Assembly (NCBI RefSeq): GCF_024171945.1
Contig: NZ_JAMTCR010000005.1
Span: 62,001 to 126,000 of the forward strand
Direction of reading: 5' to 3'
DNA: 64,000 nt
Source of the DNA: Actinokineospora globicatena
GTDB taxonomy: Bacteria > Actinomycetota > Actinomycetes > Mycobacteriales > Pseudonocardiaceae
Shown: in pieces, positions 34,253-42,767 of the stretch
Layout: each line of letters starts with the position of its first letter
Numbering within the stretch: the stretch's first letter is position 1
Translations under genes and position numbers: made by a program
The notes under the pieces: model-generated
The model's input: the letters and a program-made list of their open reading frames with translations, nothing else
Database searches by the model: none
Told to the model about the DNA's origin: nothing

Positions 34253-35254
34253 ATGCTGGATGGGGGAATGGGCGCGCGAAGGGGTGGTGGCCGGGTGGGT
34301 GTCGAGATCGCCGATGTCGTCGCCGAGCTGAAGGAGGTCCGCCGTGGCCGGGGTGTCCGCTCGGACGACCTGCACAACCGGGTCGGGCCCGCGCTGCGGA
34401 TGGCCTGCGACATCACGGAAATAGACGACCCGGCTCTGGTGCGGCGCAAGGTGGTGCTGCGGTTGACCCACCTGGGCGCCCGGCTCCCGTCGGACCTGCA
34501 CCTGGCGGCGTCAGCGGCGCTCGGTCTGCACAAGGACGCCGACGGCGGGTTCTTGGACCAACGCATCGACTGGCTGGCTACGCGGTTCGACCGCGATCCG
34601 CGTACCGCGCGCCGGCGGGTGGACAGCGCGTTCCAACTGTTGGCGGAGTTGCTCTACGACGCGGGTATGCGCGACCGCAAGTCTGGCTCTTACTCGCCGG
34701 ACGGTTGGTACGTGGAGTCCCTGCACGCGGCTCTACGGCTGGATCTAGAGGTGCCGACGCTGACGGAGCAACGGCAAATCGTTGCCGCAGTGGATGAACT
34801 CGACGAGCTGGTGCTGTCCCTGAGCGCGCCGCGTGATCAGGCCATGCCGGACGGGCAGACCATCCGCGCGGAAATCGCCTACGGCGGGGAGATCGTCGAG
34901 GAGCAGCGCGTCTCCTCTAGCCATACCCGCTTCATCGTCAGGTTGCCCAGTCCGCTGAGTCTTGGGCAGCGTCATGACTACAGCATCAAGTTCACCTCTT
35001 ACCCGCGATCGTGGATGCGGCCGTACTACGTGTTCACGCCCTTGCGCCGGTGCGAGGAGTTCTCGGTTCGCGTACGGTTCGATCCGACCAACCCGCCGAA
35101 GCGCGTGTGGCGCATCAATGGCTTGCCCGCCAAGGCTTTCGAGGACTTCGCTCCGGGTACGGACGCCCTGGAGATCGACCGTGTGGGTGACGTCGCACTC
35201 GAATTCCACGACCTCCAACAGGGCCTCAGCTACGGACTGCAATGGCACAGCTAA
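34253..35254 (+). CDS. Conserved actinobacterial protein of unknown function, two-domain
   Basis: A 333-residue soluble protein. The N-terminal half is helical (VEIADVVAELKEVRRGRGV..., LRMACDITEIDDPALVRRKVVLRLTHL, FDRDPRTARRRVDSAFQLLAELL) and looks like a DNA-binding or adaptor region. The C-terminal half is beta-rich (FIVRLPSPLSLGQRHDYSIKFTSYPRS-type strands, ending GLSYGLQWHS). I recall proteins of this shape in many actinomycetes without assigned function. ATG 34253 is used; starts at 34268 or further in are possible. It follows the Crp/Fnr and micro-peptide genes, so it may be the output of that circuit. Confidence 0.65.
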   Translation: MLDGGMGARRGGGRVGVEIADVVAELKEVRRGRGVRSDDLHNRVGPALRMACDITEIDDPALVRRKVVLRLTHLGARLPSDLHLAASAALGLHKDADGGFLDQRIDWLATRFDRDPRTARRRVDSAFQLLAELLYDAGMRDRKSGSYSPDGWYVESLHAALRLDLEVPTLTEQRQIVAAVDELDELVLSLSAPRDQAMPDGQTIRAEIAYGGEIVEEQRVSSSHTRFIVRLPSPLSLGQRHDYSIKFTSYPRSWMRPYYVFTPLRRCEEFSVRVRFDPTNPPKRVWRINGLPAKAFEDFAPGTDALEIDRVGDVALEFHDLQQGLSYGLQWHS

Positions 35255-35338
35255 CCCAAGTCAGTCCACAGTGCACAAACCGTCTGCTTTGGGTGAACCT
35301 CCTGGCACCTCAACACATTCCCAGGCCACCATGGAGCC

Positions 35339-36778
35339 ATGCGACTGATCTTGGCTCTCCTGCTCATGTTCACCACTCTCCCGACCACCGCGGCCGCAAC
35401 CCCGACCGGCATCCACTGGCGCACGTGTCCAGGGGACTCGGTACGGGCCGGGCCTGCGCTACGCGCGCCTGGGCAGCGGTGTGCCCAAATCCGAGTACCG
35501 CTGGACCACCGCAGACCTGGTGGGCCAACGGTCTCCCTTGCCGTGTCCCGGCTCGCCACGGCGGACCCGGCTCTACGGCGGGGCGTCTTGCTCATCGTCC
35601 CGGGTGGTCCGGGCGGAGCCGGGCTTGATCTGCCTGCCCTGCTGGGCTCGCTGCTGCCCGCCGAGGTCCGCGCGCGGTACGACCTGGTCGGCTTCGATCC
35701 TCGCTTCGTCGGGCGCAGTGATCCGCTGACCTGCGGCATCGCCGAGTCCGACCTCATCGACATCCTGCCGTGGCCGCGGCCGGGGTTGCCCGCCTCGATG
35801 GACCGCATCGCCGCCGGGTGCGACCCGCGGTTGGCGCACACGAGTACCGCCGACATCGCGCGGGACATCGACGTTGTCCGGCGGGCGTTGGGGGAGGAGC
35901 GGGTATCGCTGCTGGGGTACTCCGCCGCGACCTACGTGGCGACGGTGTACCAGTCGCTGTTCCCGGGCCGGGTGGACCGGATGCTGCTCGACAGCGGCGT
36001 CGGTCCGGATCTGGTGTGGCGGGGCATCGTCCGGGAGTGGGCTCCGGCGACCGAGGCGCGGTTCCCTGACTTCGCTTCGCATGCCGTGCAGGCGGGTTTG
36101 GTGCCGAACGCAGATGCCGCGCGTACCTTGTACTTCACCCTCGCGGCCCGGCTCGATGGCCGACCGGTGCGGTTGGCAGACGGCAACCCGTTGACCGGCG
36201 CGGTGTTCCGGGAGGCGACTCGGCAGGCGCTGTACTCCGACCAGTCGTTCCCCGGCTTGGCTGCGCTGTGGTCAGCGGTCCGGGACGGCCGGGCGCCGGG
36301 TGTCGGCTTGGCGCAGGTCATCCCGATCCTGGCGGGCAAGGCGGCCCCGGCCGAGCGCGGCTGGCCAGCCGTCCCACCGGACTCCTTCGCCGTCGGCTTC
36401 CTCGGCGTCGTGTGCCGGGACGCCCCGTGGCCGCGCTCCACCCGCCAGTACACCGCCGACGTAGCCACCGACTCGACCCGCTACCCCCTAGTCGGCGCGA
36501 TGACCGCCGGAATGTTCCCCTGCGCCCGCTGGCCCTTCCCGCCCGCTCCCCAGGTGACCCTCCACCCAGCCACCACCCCCACCCTGGTCCTCCACAACCT
36601 CCGCGACCCCGTAGCCCCCCTCCACGGCGCCCACTCCCTCGTCGCCACCCTCGGCCCCCAAGCCCACCTAGCCACCTTCCCCCAAGGCGGCCACGGCACC
36701 TACCTGCTCTCCAACAACCTCCAAGCCAACACCACCGGAACCGCCTACCTAGCCCACGGCTTATTACCCACCCCCTAG
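35339..36778 (+). CDS. Secreted TAP-like alpha/beta hydrolase (S33)
   Basis: A 479-residue exported hydrolase. The signal peptide is about 1-20 (MRLILALLLMFTTLPTTAAA), followed by the TAP-family opening IHWRTCPGD..., the oxyanion loop VPGGPGGAG, nucleophile elbow GYSAAT, and a C-terminal TAP domain with PTLVLHNLRDPVAPLHGA and the catalytic-His region QGGHGTYLL. It is related to the enzyme at 12236, but the elbow has Ala-Ala in place of Tyr-Gly after the serine, so specificity probably differs. It starts 84 bp after the unknown gene at 34253 and may be co-transcribed. Likely an exported aminopeptidase or esterase. Confidence 0.8.
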   Translation: MRLILALLLMFTTLPTTAAATPTGIHWRTCPGDSVRAGPALRAPGQRCAQIRVPLDHRRPGGPTVSLAVSRLATADPALRRGVLLIVPGGPGGAGLDLPALLGSLLPAEVRARYDLVGFDPRFVGRSDPLTCGIAESDLIDILPWPRPGLPASMDRIAAGCDPRLAHTSTADIARDIDVVRRALGEERVSLLGYSAATYVATVYQSLFPGRVDRMLLDSGVGPDLVWRGIVREWAPATEARFPDFASHAVQAGLVPNADAARTLYFTLAARLDGRPVRLADGNPLTGAVFREATRQALYSDQSFPGLAALWSAVRDGRAPGVGLAQVIPILAGKAAPAERGWPAVPPDSFAVGFLGVVCRDAPWPRSTRQYTADVATDSTRYPLVGAMTAGMFPCARWPFPPAPQVTLHPATTPTLVLHNLRDPVAPLHGAHSLVATLGPQAHLATFPQGGHGTYLLSNNLQANTTGTAYLAHGLLPTP

Positions 36779-37249
36779 CTCCACGCCCCGCAAACCCCGC
36801 CTCCTGCGAGTCTCCGCGCAGGGGTGGTGGGCTCTGCGAGGTGCTGGCCGTGGCCGGTGCCGTGTACCTATAGCCAGCGTGCCGCGAACTCCCACGCCCT
36901 TGCGAACACCTGCACCCCGCGAACCGCACGCGTCCGACCAACCTCGCCACTACGACCCCGCTATGCCCGCCAGCGCAAAGCGGCACCCCCACGACGTCCG
37001 TCCTCCTCAGCGGAATGGAGATCCTTGGACAATCTGATCCGACTGGCGATTGATGGCAGCCAACTGCCCACGGTCCCAGCCGACCTAGCGGAATGAGGTT
37101 CCGAGAAGGCCGCCCGGGGACTGGTGAATGTCCGTAGCCACCTCACCCGCGATCCGCCGCCTACCCCGGTTGCCAGCTGGGACGGGCTTGGAAGGCGCGG
37201 TCCGTTGCTCGCCCGTGGCTCTGTCGTCGCCAGACTGGCGTTGAGGGGG
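36779..37249. other. Intergenic region without a recognised gene
   Basis: About 470 bp. One plus-strand frame ends RSLDNLIRLAIDGSQLPTVPADLAE, but its N-terminal part is low-complexity and lacks a ribosome-binding site. It may be a gene remnant. Confidence 0.35.
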
Positions 37250-37286
37250 CCTGGGGCTCCGTGTGGTGGAGGAGCGGAGCCCCAGG
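37250..37286 (-). terminator. Hairpin after the GT1 glycosyltransferase gene
   Basis: A 12-bp perfect stem (CCTGGGGCTCCG and its complement) with a 13-nt loop, 8 bp beyond the stop of the minus-strand gene. Confidence 0.65.
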
Positions 37287-37293
37287 CTGGTGG

Positions 37294-38469
37294 CTAGGGG
37301 CGGGTGGCCCATTCGGGGAAGCGGGTGACTGTGGTGGTGGGGCTGGGGAGGGCGGCGATTTCCTCGGCCAGGGCGGCGACGATCTTGGCTGCGGAGTCGT
37401 TGGCCAGGAGGTTGGTGGCGGCTTCGGTGACGGCGTCTGGTGTTACCGCTTCGCCTAGGAGTTGGGTGGCTGCACCTGCGGTGGTGAAGGTTTCGGCGTT
37501 GATGAACTGGTCGGCGCCCTGGGGGAGGAAGAGTTGGCGGACGCCGACGGCGGCGGTGCCCAGGGTGGTGCCGGAGCCGCCGTGGTGGACTACCAGGTCG
37601 GTGTGGGGGAGGACCTCGGCTTGGGGGACCCACGACTCGATGGTCACGTTCGCCGGGGGGTCGCCCAAGGCGGCGATGTCGACCGTGGGGCCTGCCGCGA
37701 CCAGAACCCGGTGGCCGGTGGCGGCTAGTCCGGTGATGGCCGTGCGCAGGACGTTCAGGTTGCCGAAGGCGGTGCCGAGGGTCAGGTAGATCAGCTTGCC
37801 CTGGCCCGTGGTGACCGACGGCGGGAGGTCGCCGGGGGTGGCGAAGCTGACCGGGCGCAGCGGGACCCGGGTCGAGTAGTCGGCCAGGGTTTCGCTGTCC
37901 TGCAACGACTCCGGGTAGATGTCGAGGTACGGGTCGCCGAAGCCCGCGCGGCCGTCGGGGGTGAAGTCGACCCCGTACTCGGCGGCGAGGTTGGGGAGGA
38001 AGTTCTGGAGGGCGGGCATCTGCGACAGCGACGTCGGCTTGCTGATGCCGTGGCTGATGGCCGGGACGCCGACGCGCTTGGCGGCGATCGCGGCGCCGAA
38101 GGCGGCGGCCTCGTAGACCACCAGGTCGAAGTCGCGGGCCCGCAGCAGGGGTTCCAGGTCGGCGACGGCGATGCGCGGCAGGACGTCGCCGAACACGCGG
38201 TGCGCGACCGCGACGACCTCGTCCGGGGTCAGGTCGGCGATCTGCCTGCCGTCGAGGGCGCGGCCGAACTCGCCCGACATGTCGCCGCCCGCCTTGATGG
38301 TCTCGAACCCCAGGGCCGCGAGCGGCGGGTGGAACGTGTCCCAGGTGGCGTAGGTGATCTCGTGCCCCGCCTCCTTGGCCGCGATGGCCAGGGGCAGCAA
38401 GGGGTAGGTGTGCCCGTGCGCGGGCAGACTGCTGAAGAGGATCTTCACCGGTTCCACCGTAGGCAACAT
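37294..38469 (-). CDS. GT1-family (MGT/UGT-type) glycosyltransferase
   Basis: A 391-residue GT-B enzyme. N-terminal domain: KILFSSLPAHGHTYPLLPLAIAAKEAGHEITYAT. C-terminal donor-binding domain: LIYLTLGTAFGN, then the diagnostic WVPQAEVLPHTDLVVHHGGSGTTLG and PQGADQFINAE. These are hallmarks of macrolide-type glycosyltransferases that move a sugar from an NDP donor to a small hydrophobic acceptor. The start is uncertain: ATG 38469 (used) or GTG codons a few residues in; 38526 is unlikely. No biosynthetic gene cluster flanks it, so it may act in xenobiotic or antibiotic inactivation. Confidence 0.85.
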   Translation of the reverse strand: MLPTVEPVKILFSSLPAHGHTYPLLPLAIAAKEAGHEITYATWDTFHPPLAALGFETIKAGGDMSGEFGRALDGRQIADLTPDEVVAVAHRVFGDVLPRIAVADLEPLLRARDFDLVVYEAAAFGAAIAAKRVGVPAISHGISKPTSLSQMPALQNFLPNLAAEYGVDFTPDGRAGFGDPYLDIYPESLQDSETLADYSTRVPLRPVSFATPGDLPPSVTTGQGKLIYLTLGTAFGNLNVLRTAITGLAATGHRVLVAAGPTVDIAALGDPPANVTIESWVPQAEVLPHTDLVVHHGGSGTTLGTAAVGVRQLFLPQGADQFINAETFTTAGAATQLLGEAVTPDAVTEAATNLLANDSAAKIVAALAEEIAALPSPTTTVTRFPEWATRP

Positions 38470-38579
38470 CGGCCCGACCCGGTGCGTGATTTGCCCGCGA
38501 TGCCCACTAACCGCCGGAATCAGCACGGCGGAAAGCCCACGACCGGAAGATCGGCACGCGGATCACCGGCAGGCGACGA

Positions 38580-38618
38580 GAGCACCGGCGGAGCGGGAGA
38601 TCCACCCCACCGGTGCTC
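38580..38618 (-). terminator. Hairpin after idi
   Basis: GAGCACCGG and its complement form a 9-bp stem, 7 bp past the stop of the minus-strand idi gene. Confidence 0.55.
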
Positions 38619-38624
38619 CAGGTG

Positions 38625-39206
38625 TCAGCGGACGACCGGCGGCAACTGGGCCGGGTCACCCGCGGGCCAGGTCAGCGGGTCGCCGAGCGGGACCAGTTCG
38701 GTGAGCTGCAGGACGCACCACGGCGAGATGTCGATGTCGCCGGTGCGCACCCCCTCGAGGAACTCGGGCCACGACAGCCAGCGGACCGAGTCGACCTCGG
38801 CCGGGTTCGGGTTGGGCTCGGCGTCCACCACGACCCGGTACACGGGGCACATCTCGTGTTCGACGATCCCGTCCGGCATCACCGCGCGGTAGCGGAACGC
38901 GGGCAGGATCAGTTCGACCTTGTGCGGTCCCGGCAGCCCCAGCTCCTCCTCCAGCCTGCGCGACACCGCGTCGACCGGTGACTCGCCCGGTGCGGGGTGC
39001 CCGCAGCAGGAGTTGGTCCAGATGCCCGGCCAGGTCTTCTTCGTCAGCGCCCTGCGGGTGATGAGGAAGCGGCCGTCCTGGTCGAAGAGGTAGCTGGAGA
39101 AAGCCAGGTGCAGCGGGGTGTGCTCGTGGTGCACGGTGGCCTTGTCCGCCGTGCCGATGCTGTTGCCCGCGTCGTCGAGGAGCACGACCTGTTCGGCGTT
39201 TGTCAC
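38625..39206 (-). CDS. idi: Isopentenyl-diphosphate delta-isomerase, type I
   Basis: A 193-residue Nudix-fold isomerase that interconverts isopentenyl and dimethylallyl diphosphate for isoprenoid synthesis. Diagnostic parts are visible: [21 protein letters not shown], the active-site Cys in TNSCCGHP, the Nudix-like stretch [13 protein letters not shown], and the catalytic Glu in VEHEMCPVY. Length fits the family. It is monocistronic, with its own terminator downstream and argS 50 bp upstream on the same strand. Confidence 0.93.
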   Translation of the reverse strand: MTNAEQVVLLDDAGNSIGTADKATVHHEHTPLHLAFSSYLFDQDGRFLITRRALTKKTWPGIWTNSCCGHPAPGESPVDAVSRRLEEELGLPGPHKVELILPAFRYRAVMPDGIVEHEMCPVYRVVVDAEPNPNPAEVDSVRWLSWPEFLEGVRTGDIDISPWCVLQLTELVPLGDPLTWPAGDPAQLPPVVR

Positions 39207-39256
39207 CCGGTCACAATGCCGTCACGCACCGCGCAGGGCAACCCGGATCCCACCCC

Positions 39257-40987
39257 TCACAGTTCCGGCGGCGCCGAGATCCCCAGCAGGTCCAGTCCGA
39301 GCACCAGCACGTCCGAGGTGACCTTGGTGAGCGTCAACCGGGACGCGCGGACCTCGTCGGCCACGTCCGGCCGCAGGATCGGGCAGGTGTCGTAGAACGT
39401 GGTGAACGTCGACGCCAGGTCGTAGAGGTAGCTGGTGAGCTTGTGCGGCGCGTAGCTCTCCACCGCGGCGGCGACGGCGGCGGGCAGTTGCAGCAGCCGC
39501 ACCAGCAGCGTGCGCTCGGCCGGGCTGGTGACCACGACGTCGCCGAAGCGGGGCGTGCCCGCCTTGCGCAGCACCGACTGGCACCGGGCGTTGGCGTACT
39601 GCAGGTACACCGAGGTGTTGCCCTCGGTGGCCAGCATCCGCGACCAGGTGAAGACGTAGTCCTTCTCCCGGTCGTTGGACAGGTCGGCGTACTTCACCGC
39701 GCCGATGCCCACCGCGCGGGCGACCTCGGCCTGCCGCTCGGTGTCCAAAGAGGACCGTTCGGCGACCGTCTTCGCGGCGTGCTCGACGGCCTCGGCGAGC
39801 AGGTCGACCAGCTTCACCGAGTCGCCGGAGCGGGTGCGGATGGTCTTGCCGTCCTCGCCGAGGATGGTGCCGAAGTTGATGTGCACGCTGGTCTGCTCGT
39901 CGGTGAGGTACCCGGCCTGCCGGGACGCCGCGAAGATCATCGCGAAGTGCTGGGCCTGCGGGGTGCCGACCGCGTAGAGCAGGTCGGTCATCCCGCGCTC
40001 GGTGATCCAGTACCGCACCGTCGCCATGTCCGTGGCCGCGTAGCCGTACCCGCCGTCGCTCTTGCGCACGATCAGCGGCAGCGGCTCGCCCTCGCGGTTG
40101 CTGAACCCCGGCGGGAACACGCACACCGCGCCGTCGCTGATCTCGGTGAGCCCCTTGGCGGTCAGCTCGTCGATCACCGTGTCGAGGTACGGGTTGTAGA
40201 AGCTCTCCCCGTAGATGTCGCCCAGGGTGAGCGAGATGCCGAGCAGGTCGTAGACCTTCTGGAAGTGCCGGGTCGACGCCGCGACCAGCCCGCGCCACAG
40301 CGTGAGCGTCTCCTCGTCGCCGCCCTGCAGCGCCACCACGCGGGCCCGTGCCCGGTCGGCGAACCCCGGGTCGGCGTCGAACTTGCGCCGCGCCTCCTGG
40401 TAGAACCGGTTGAGGTCGCTGATCTCGGCGTCGGCGGAGTGCCCCTCGTCGAGCAGGTGCTCGATCAGCATCCCGAACGGGGTGCCCCAGTCGCCGAGGT
40501 GGTTGTGCGGGACGACCTCGTGGCCGCTGAAGCGCAGCAGCCGCAGCACCGCGTCGCCGATGATCGTCGACCGCAGGTGCCCGATGTGCATCTCCTTGGC
40601 CACGTTCGGGCTGCCGTAGTCCAGCGCGAACCGGCGCGGGTTCTCGACGACCGGAACCCCCAGCCGGGTGTCACCCAGCAGTGAGCCGACCCGGCCCGCC
40701 AGCCAGTCGTCGCGCAGCCGCAGGTTGATGAACCCGGGGCCGGCGACCTCCGGCGGCTCGACCACGTCGGCGGAGTCCAGGTGGTCCACGATCGCCTGCG
40801 CGACCTCGCGCGGTGCCTTGCCGATCTTCTTGGCCAGGCTCATCGCCGCGTTGCACTGGTAGTCGACACCCTCGCGGGTGGACGGTCGGATGACGGCCTC
40901 CGCCGGGGTGATCTCCAGACCGAGCCCGCGCCGCAGCGCCCCGGCCACCCGTGCCCCCAGTTCCAGCCCGACATCCCCGTGCGCCAC
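39257..40987 (-). CDS. argS: Arginyl-tRNA synthetase
   Basis: A 576-residue class I synthetase. It contains the N-terminal Add1-like domain, the SPNVAKEMHIGHLRST active-site region (HIGH), YAVGTPQAQHFAMIF, a KTIRTRSGD loop at the place of KMSKS, and a C-terminal DALR anticodon-binding domain (YAPHKLTSYLYDLASTFTTFYDTCPIL). The start is GTG 40987, with GGAGG 7 bp upstream; the ATG at 41035 has no such site. It charges tRNA-Arg. Another argS elsewhere in the genome cannot be excluded from this window. Confidence 0.95.
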   Translation of the reverse strand: MAHGDVGLELGARVAGALRRGLGLEITPAEAVIRPSTREGVDYQCNAAMSLAKKIGKAPREVAQAIVDHLDSADVVEPPEVAGPGFINLRLRDDWLAGRVGSLLGDTRLGVPVVENPRRFALDYGSPNVAKEMHIGHLRSTIIGDAVLRLLRFSGHEVVPHNHLGDWGTPFGMLIEHLLDEGHSADAEISDLNRFYQEARRKFDADPGFADRARARVVALQGGDEETLTLWRGLVAASTRHFQKVYDLLGISLTLGDIYGESFYNPYLDTVIDELTAKGLTEISDGAVCVFPPGFSNREGEPLPLIVRKSDGGYGYAATDMATVRYWITERGMTDLLYAVGTPQAQHFAMIFAASRQAGYLTDEQTSVHINFGTILGEDGKTIRTRSGDSVKLVDLLAEAVEHAAKTVAERSSLDTERQAEVARAVGIGAVKYADLSNDREKDYVFTWSRMLATEGNTSVYLQYANARCQSVLRKAGTPRFGDVVVTSPAERTLLVRLLQLPAAVAAAVESYAPHKLTSYLYDLASTFTTFYDTCPILRPDVADEVRASRLTLTKVTSDVLVLGLDLLGISAPPEL

Positions 40988-41056
40988 CCTGGCACCTCCT
41001 CGCTTCTCGACCCCGAGTATCCCAGGGTGGCGCACGGGGATTTCCGGCGCCCGGTT

Positions 41057-42276
41057 TCAGCAGGTCGACCGCTGCGCCAAGCCCGCGAACCTGGCCTCGA
41101 GGAACGCGTACGCCGCCGGGTACGCCGCCACCGCGCCGCCCACGTGCGTCGGCGCGAGGTTGGTCGAGAACCGCACGTTCGCGCCGAGCCCGCACCACCG
41201 CCGCACCAGCGCCTGCCCGGTCGCGTACGGGATCACGTCGTCGAGCAGCGAGTGCGTGACGAGCACCGGCACCGCGGGCTTGCGCTGCCCGAGCAGCTGC
41301 TCGGCCACGATCGAGCGGAACGGCTCCTCGGCCAGCAGCCGGTCGATCGGCCGCCCGTCGCGGGTGAACCCGGCGGTCTTGGCGAAGGCGTAGCGGGGGA
41401 TCGATTCGAACAGGCACTGCCCCTTCACGTCGGCCAGGAACCGCTTGCCCTTGTCGTTGAGGTACGCCCCGGCGTCGATCCCGTAGGACGCCTCCAAACC
41501 GGCCACCGCGTACCCGACGAACGCGGCGTACAAGCCGCCGTCGAGCGCCTTGCCCACATCGGCCAGATCCGCTGGGACCGCTCCCGCCGAGACGCCGCGC
41601 AGATCGAGCTCCGGCGCGTACCAGGCGGCGAGTTCGGCGGCGGAAGCGGCAGCTCCACCGCCCTGCGAGTACCCGACGACCGCCACCGGACCCCGGTCCG
41701 GCAGTTCCGGCAGCCCGCGCGCGGCCCGGATCGAGTCCAGCACCGCCGTCCCCTGCACGACCCGGCTCATGTACGTGTGCACGCCCGGCGTCCCGAGCCC
41801 CTGGTAGTCGGTCAGCGCGACCGCCCAGCCCCTGGCCAGCATCCCGGCCACGAACGGCCCCTCGTACTCCATCCCGGCCGCCAGCTGCCGCGACGGCGCG
41901 CACTGGTCGCCGAGGCCCTGCGTGCCCGCCGCGTACCCGATCACGGGCCGTTCCCCGCGACCGGTCCACGCCGCGCGCGGGGTGATCACCACGCCGGTCA
42001 CCGCGATGGCCGCGCCGGTGCGATCGCTGGAGCGGTACATGATCCGGGTGACCGTGCCGTCCACGCGGATCAGCTTCGCCGGGTCCAGGTAGAACTCCGC
42101 GGGCTGCGTCCGCACCAGGTCACCGTTGTGCGCGGCAAAATCGCGGGTGGCTGGTAGAAGTCCTCTTGCGCTACCGCGCCTGTGGACGCCGCGCTGGTCG
42201 CGGGTGTGGCGACGAGACCGACCGCGACGGCGGCGGCGAGCACGAGTGGCCCGAGCCGCTTTCGGTTGATTGGCAT
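41057..42276 (-). pseudogene. Secreted lipase (LIP family), interrupted by a one-base frameshift
   Basis: The signal peptide and N-terminus are encoded from ATG 42276 (GGAGG 7 bp upstream): MPINRKRLGPLVLAAAVAVG..., reaching AQEDFYQPPA. The frame then fails; the body of the enzyme continues in another frame as DFAAHNGDLVRTQPAEFYLDP to the stop at 41057. One extra base near 42143 would restore a continuous protein of about 406 residues. The body has the secretory-lipase features: GYAAGTQGLGDQCAPSRQL, nucleophile GYSQGG, and a late VTHSLLDDVIPY aspartate and PTHVGG histidine. This is either a true disabling mutation or a sequencing error. If translated only from GTG 42115, it would lack an export signal. 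Confidence 0.8.
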
Positions 42277-42767
42277 GGGTTTTCCTCCGACCTGGTGGAC
42301 GACCAGGTCGAAGCTACCCACAGGTACGGCCACTGTGCTCGTCGTCACAACGGACTTTGTCCCAGCGGACAACGGCAGCCGGTGATGACTGACAAGGAGG
42401 GGAAAAGGCGGTGGGGGCCACAACGCCCGTGCGGTAGGCGGTGGCCCCCACGCCAACTGGAGCCGCGGTGCGGGACAGGCTCCTCGTGCGGTGGCTGCGG
42501 TGCCCCCGTGCGGGTGGAGGGCGCGGCGGTGGGGGTTATGCACGCCCACCGCCGTCGCCACGTGTTCCCCAGACCCGCAGGGGGGCGGTCGCGCGACGGG
42601 TCCGCCGACTCGGTGCAGGGTCCCCGGATCCCCAGCCCTCGTTGGGGTTCTCCGGGGGTTGAGCGGCGTTCCCGTCGCGTGGAACGAAGTCAGTATTTGT
42701 TAACCGCCGTGAACATGACAAGACGGTGCGCCGGTGCGGATTTTCCCGTTTCCCAGTTGCGCGCCGT
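42277..42767. other. Intergenic region with an 11-bp inverted repeat
   Basis: About 490 bp between the lipase start and the permease stop. It holds a perfect inverted repeat (GTGGGGGCCAC at 42411-42421 and its complement at 42441-42451), which may be a terminator. No gene is supported; the remainder is GC-rich without motif. Confidence 0.4.

Noticed and set aside
36824-37096. 90-residue plus-strand open frame in the gap after the TAP-like hydrolase
   Set aside because: Only the last 25 residues look protein-like; there is no start with a ribosome-binding site and no recognised family.
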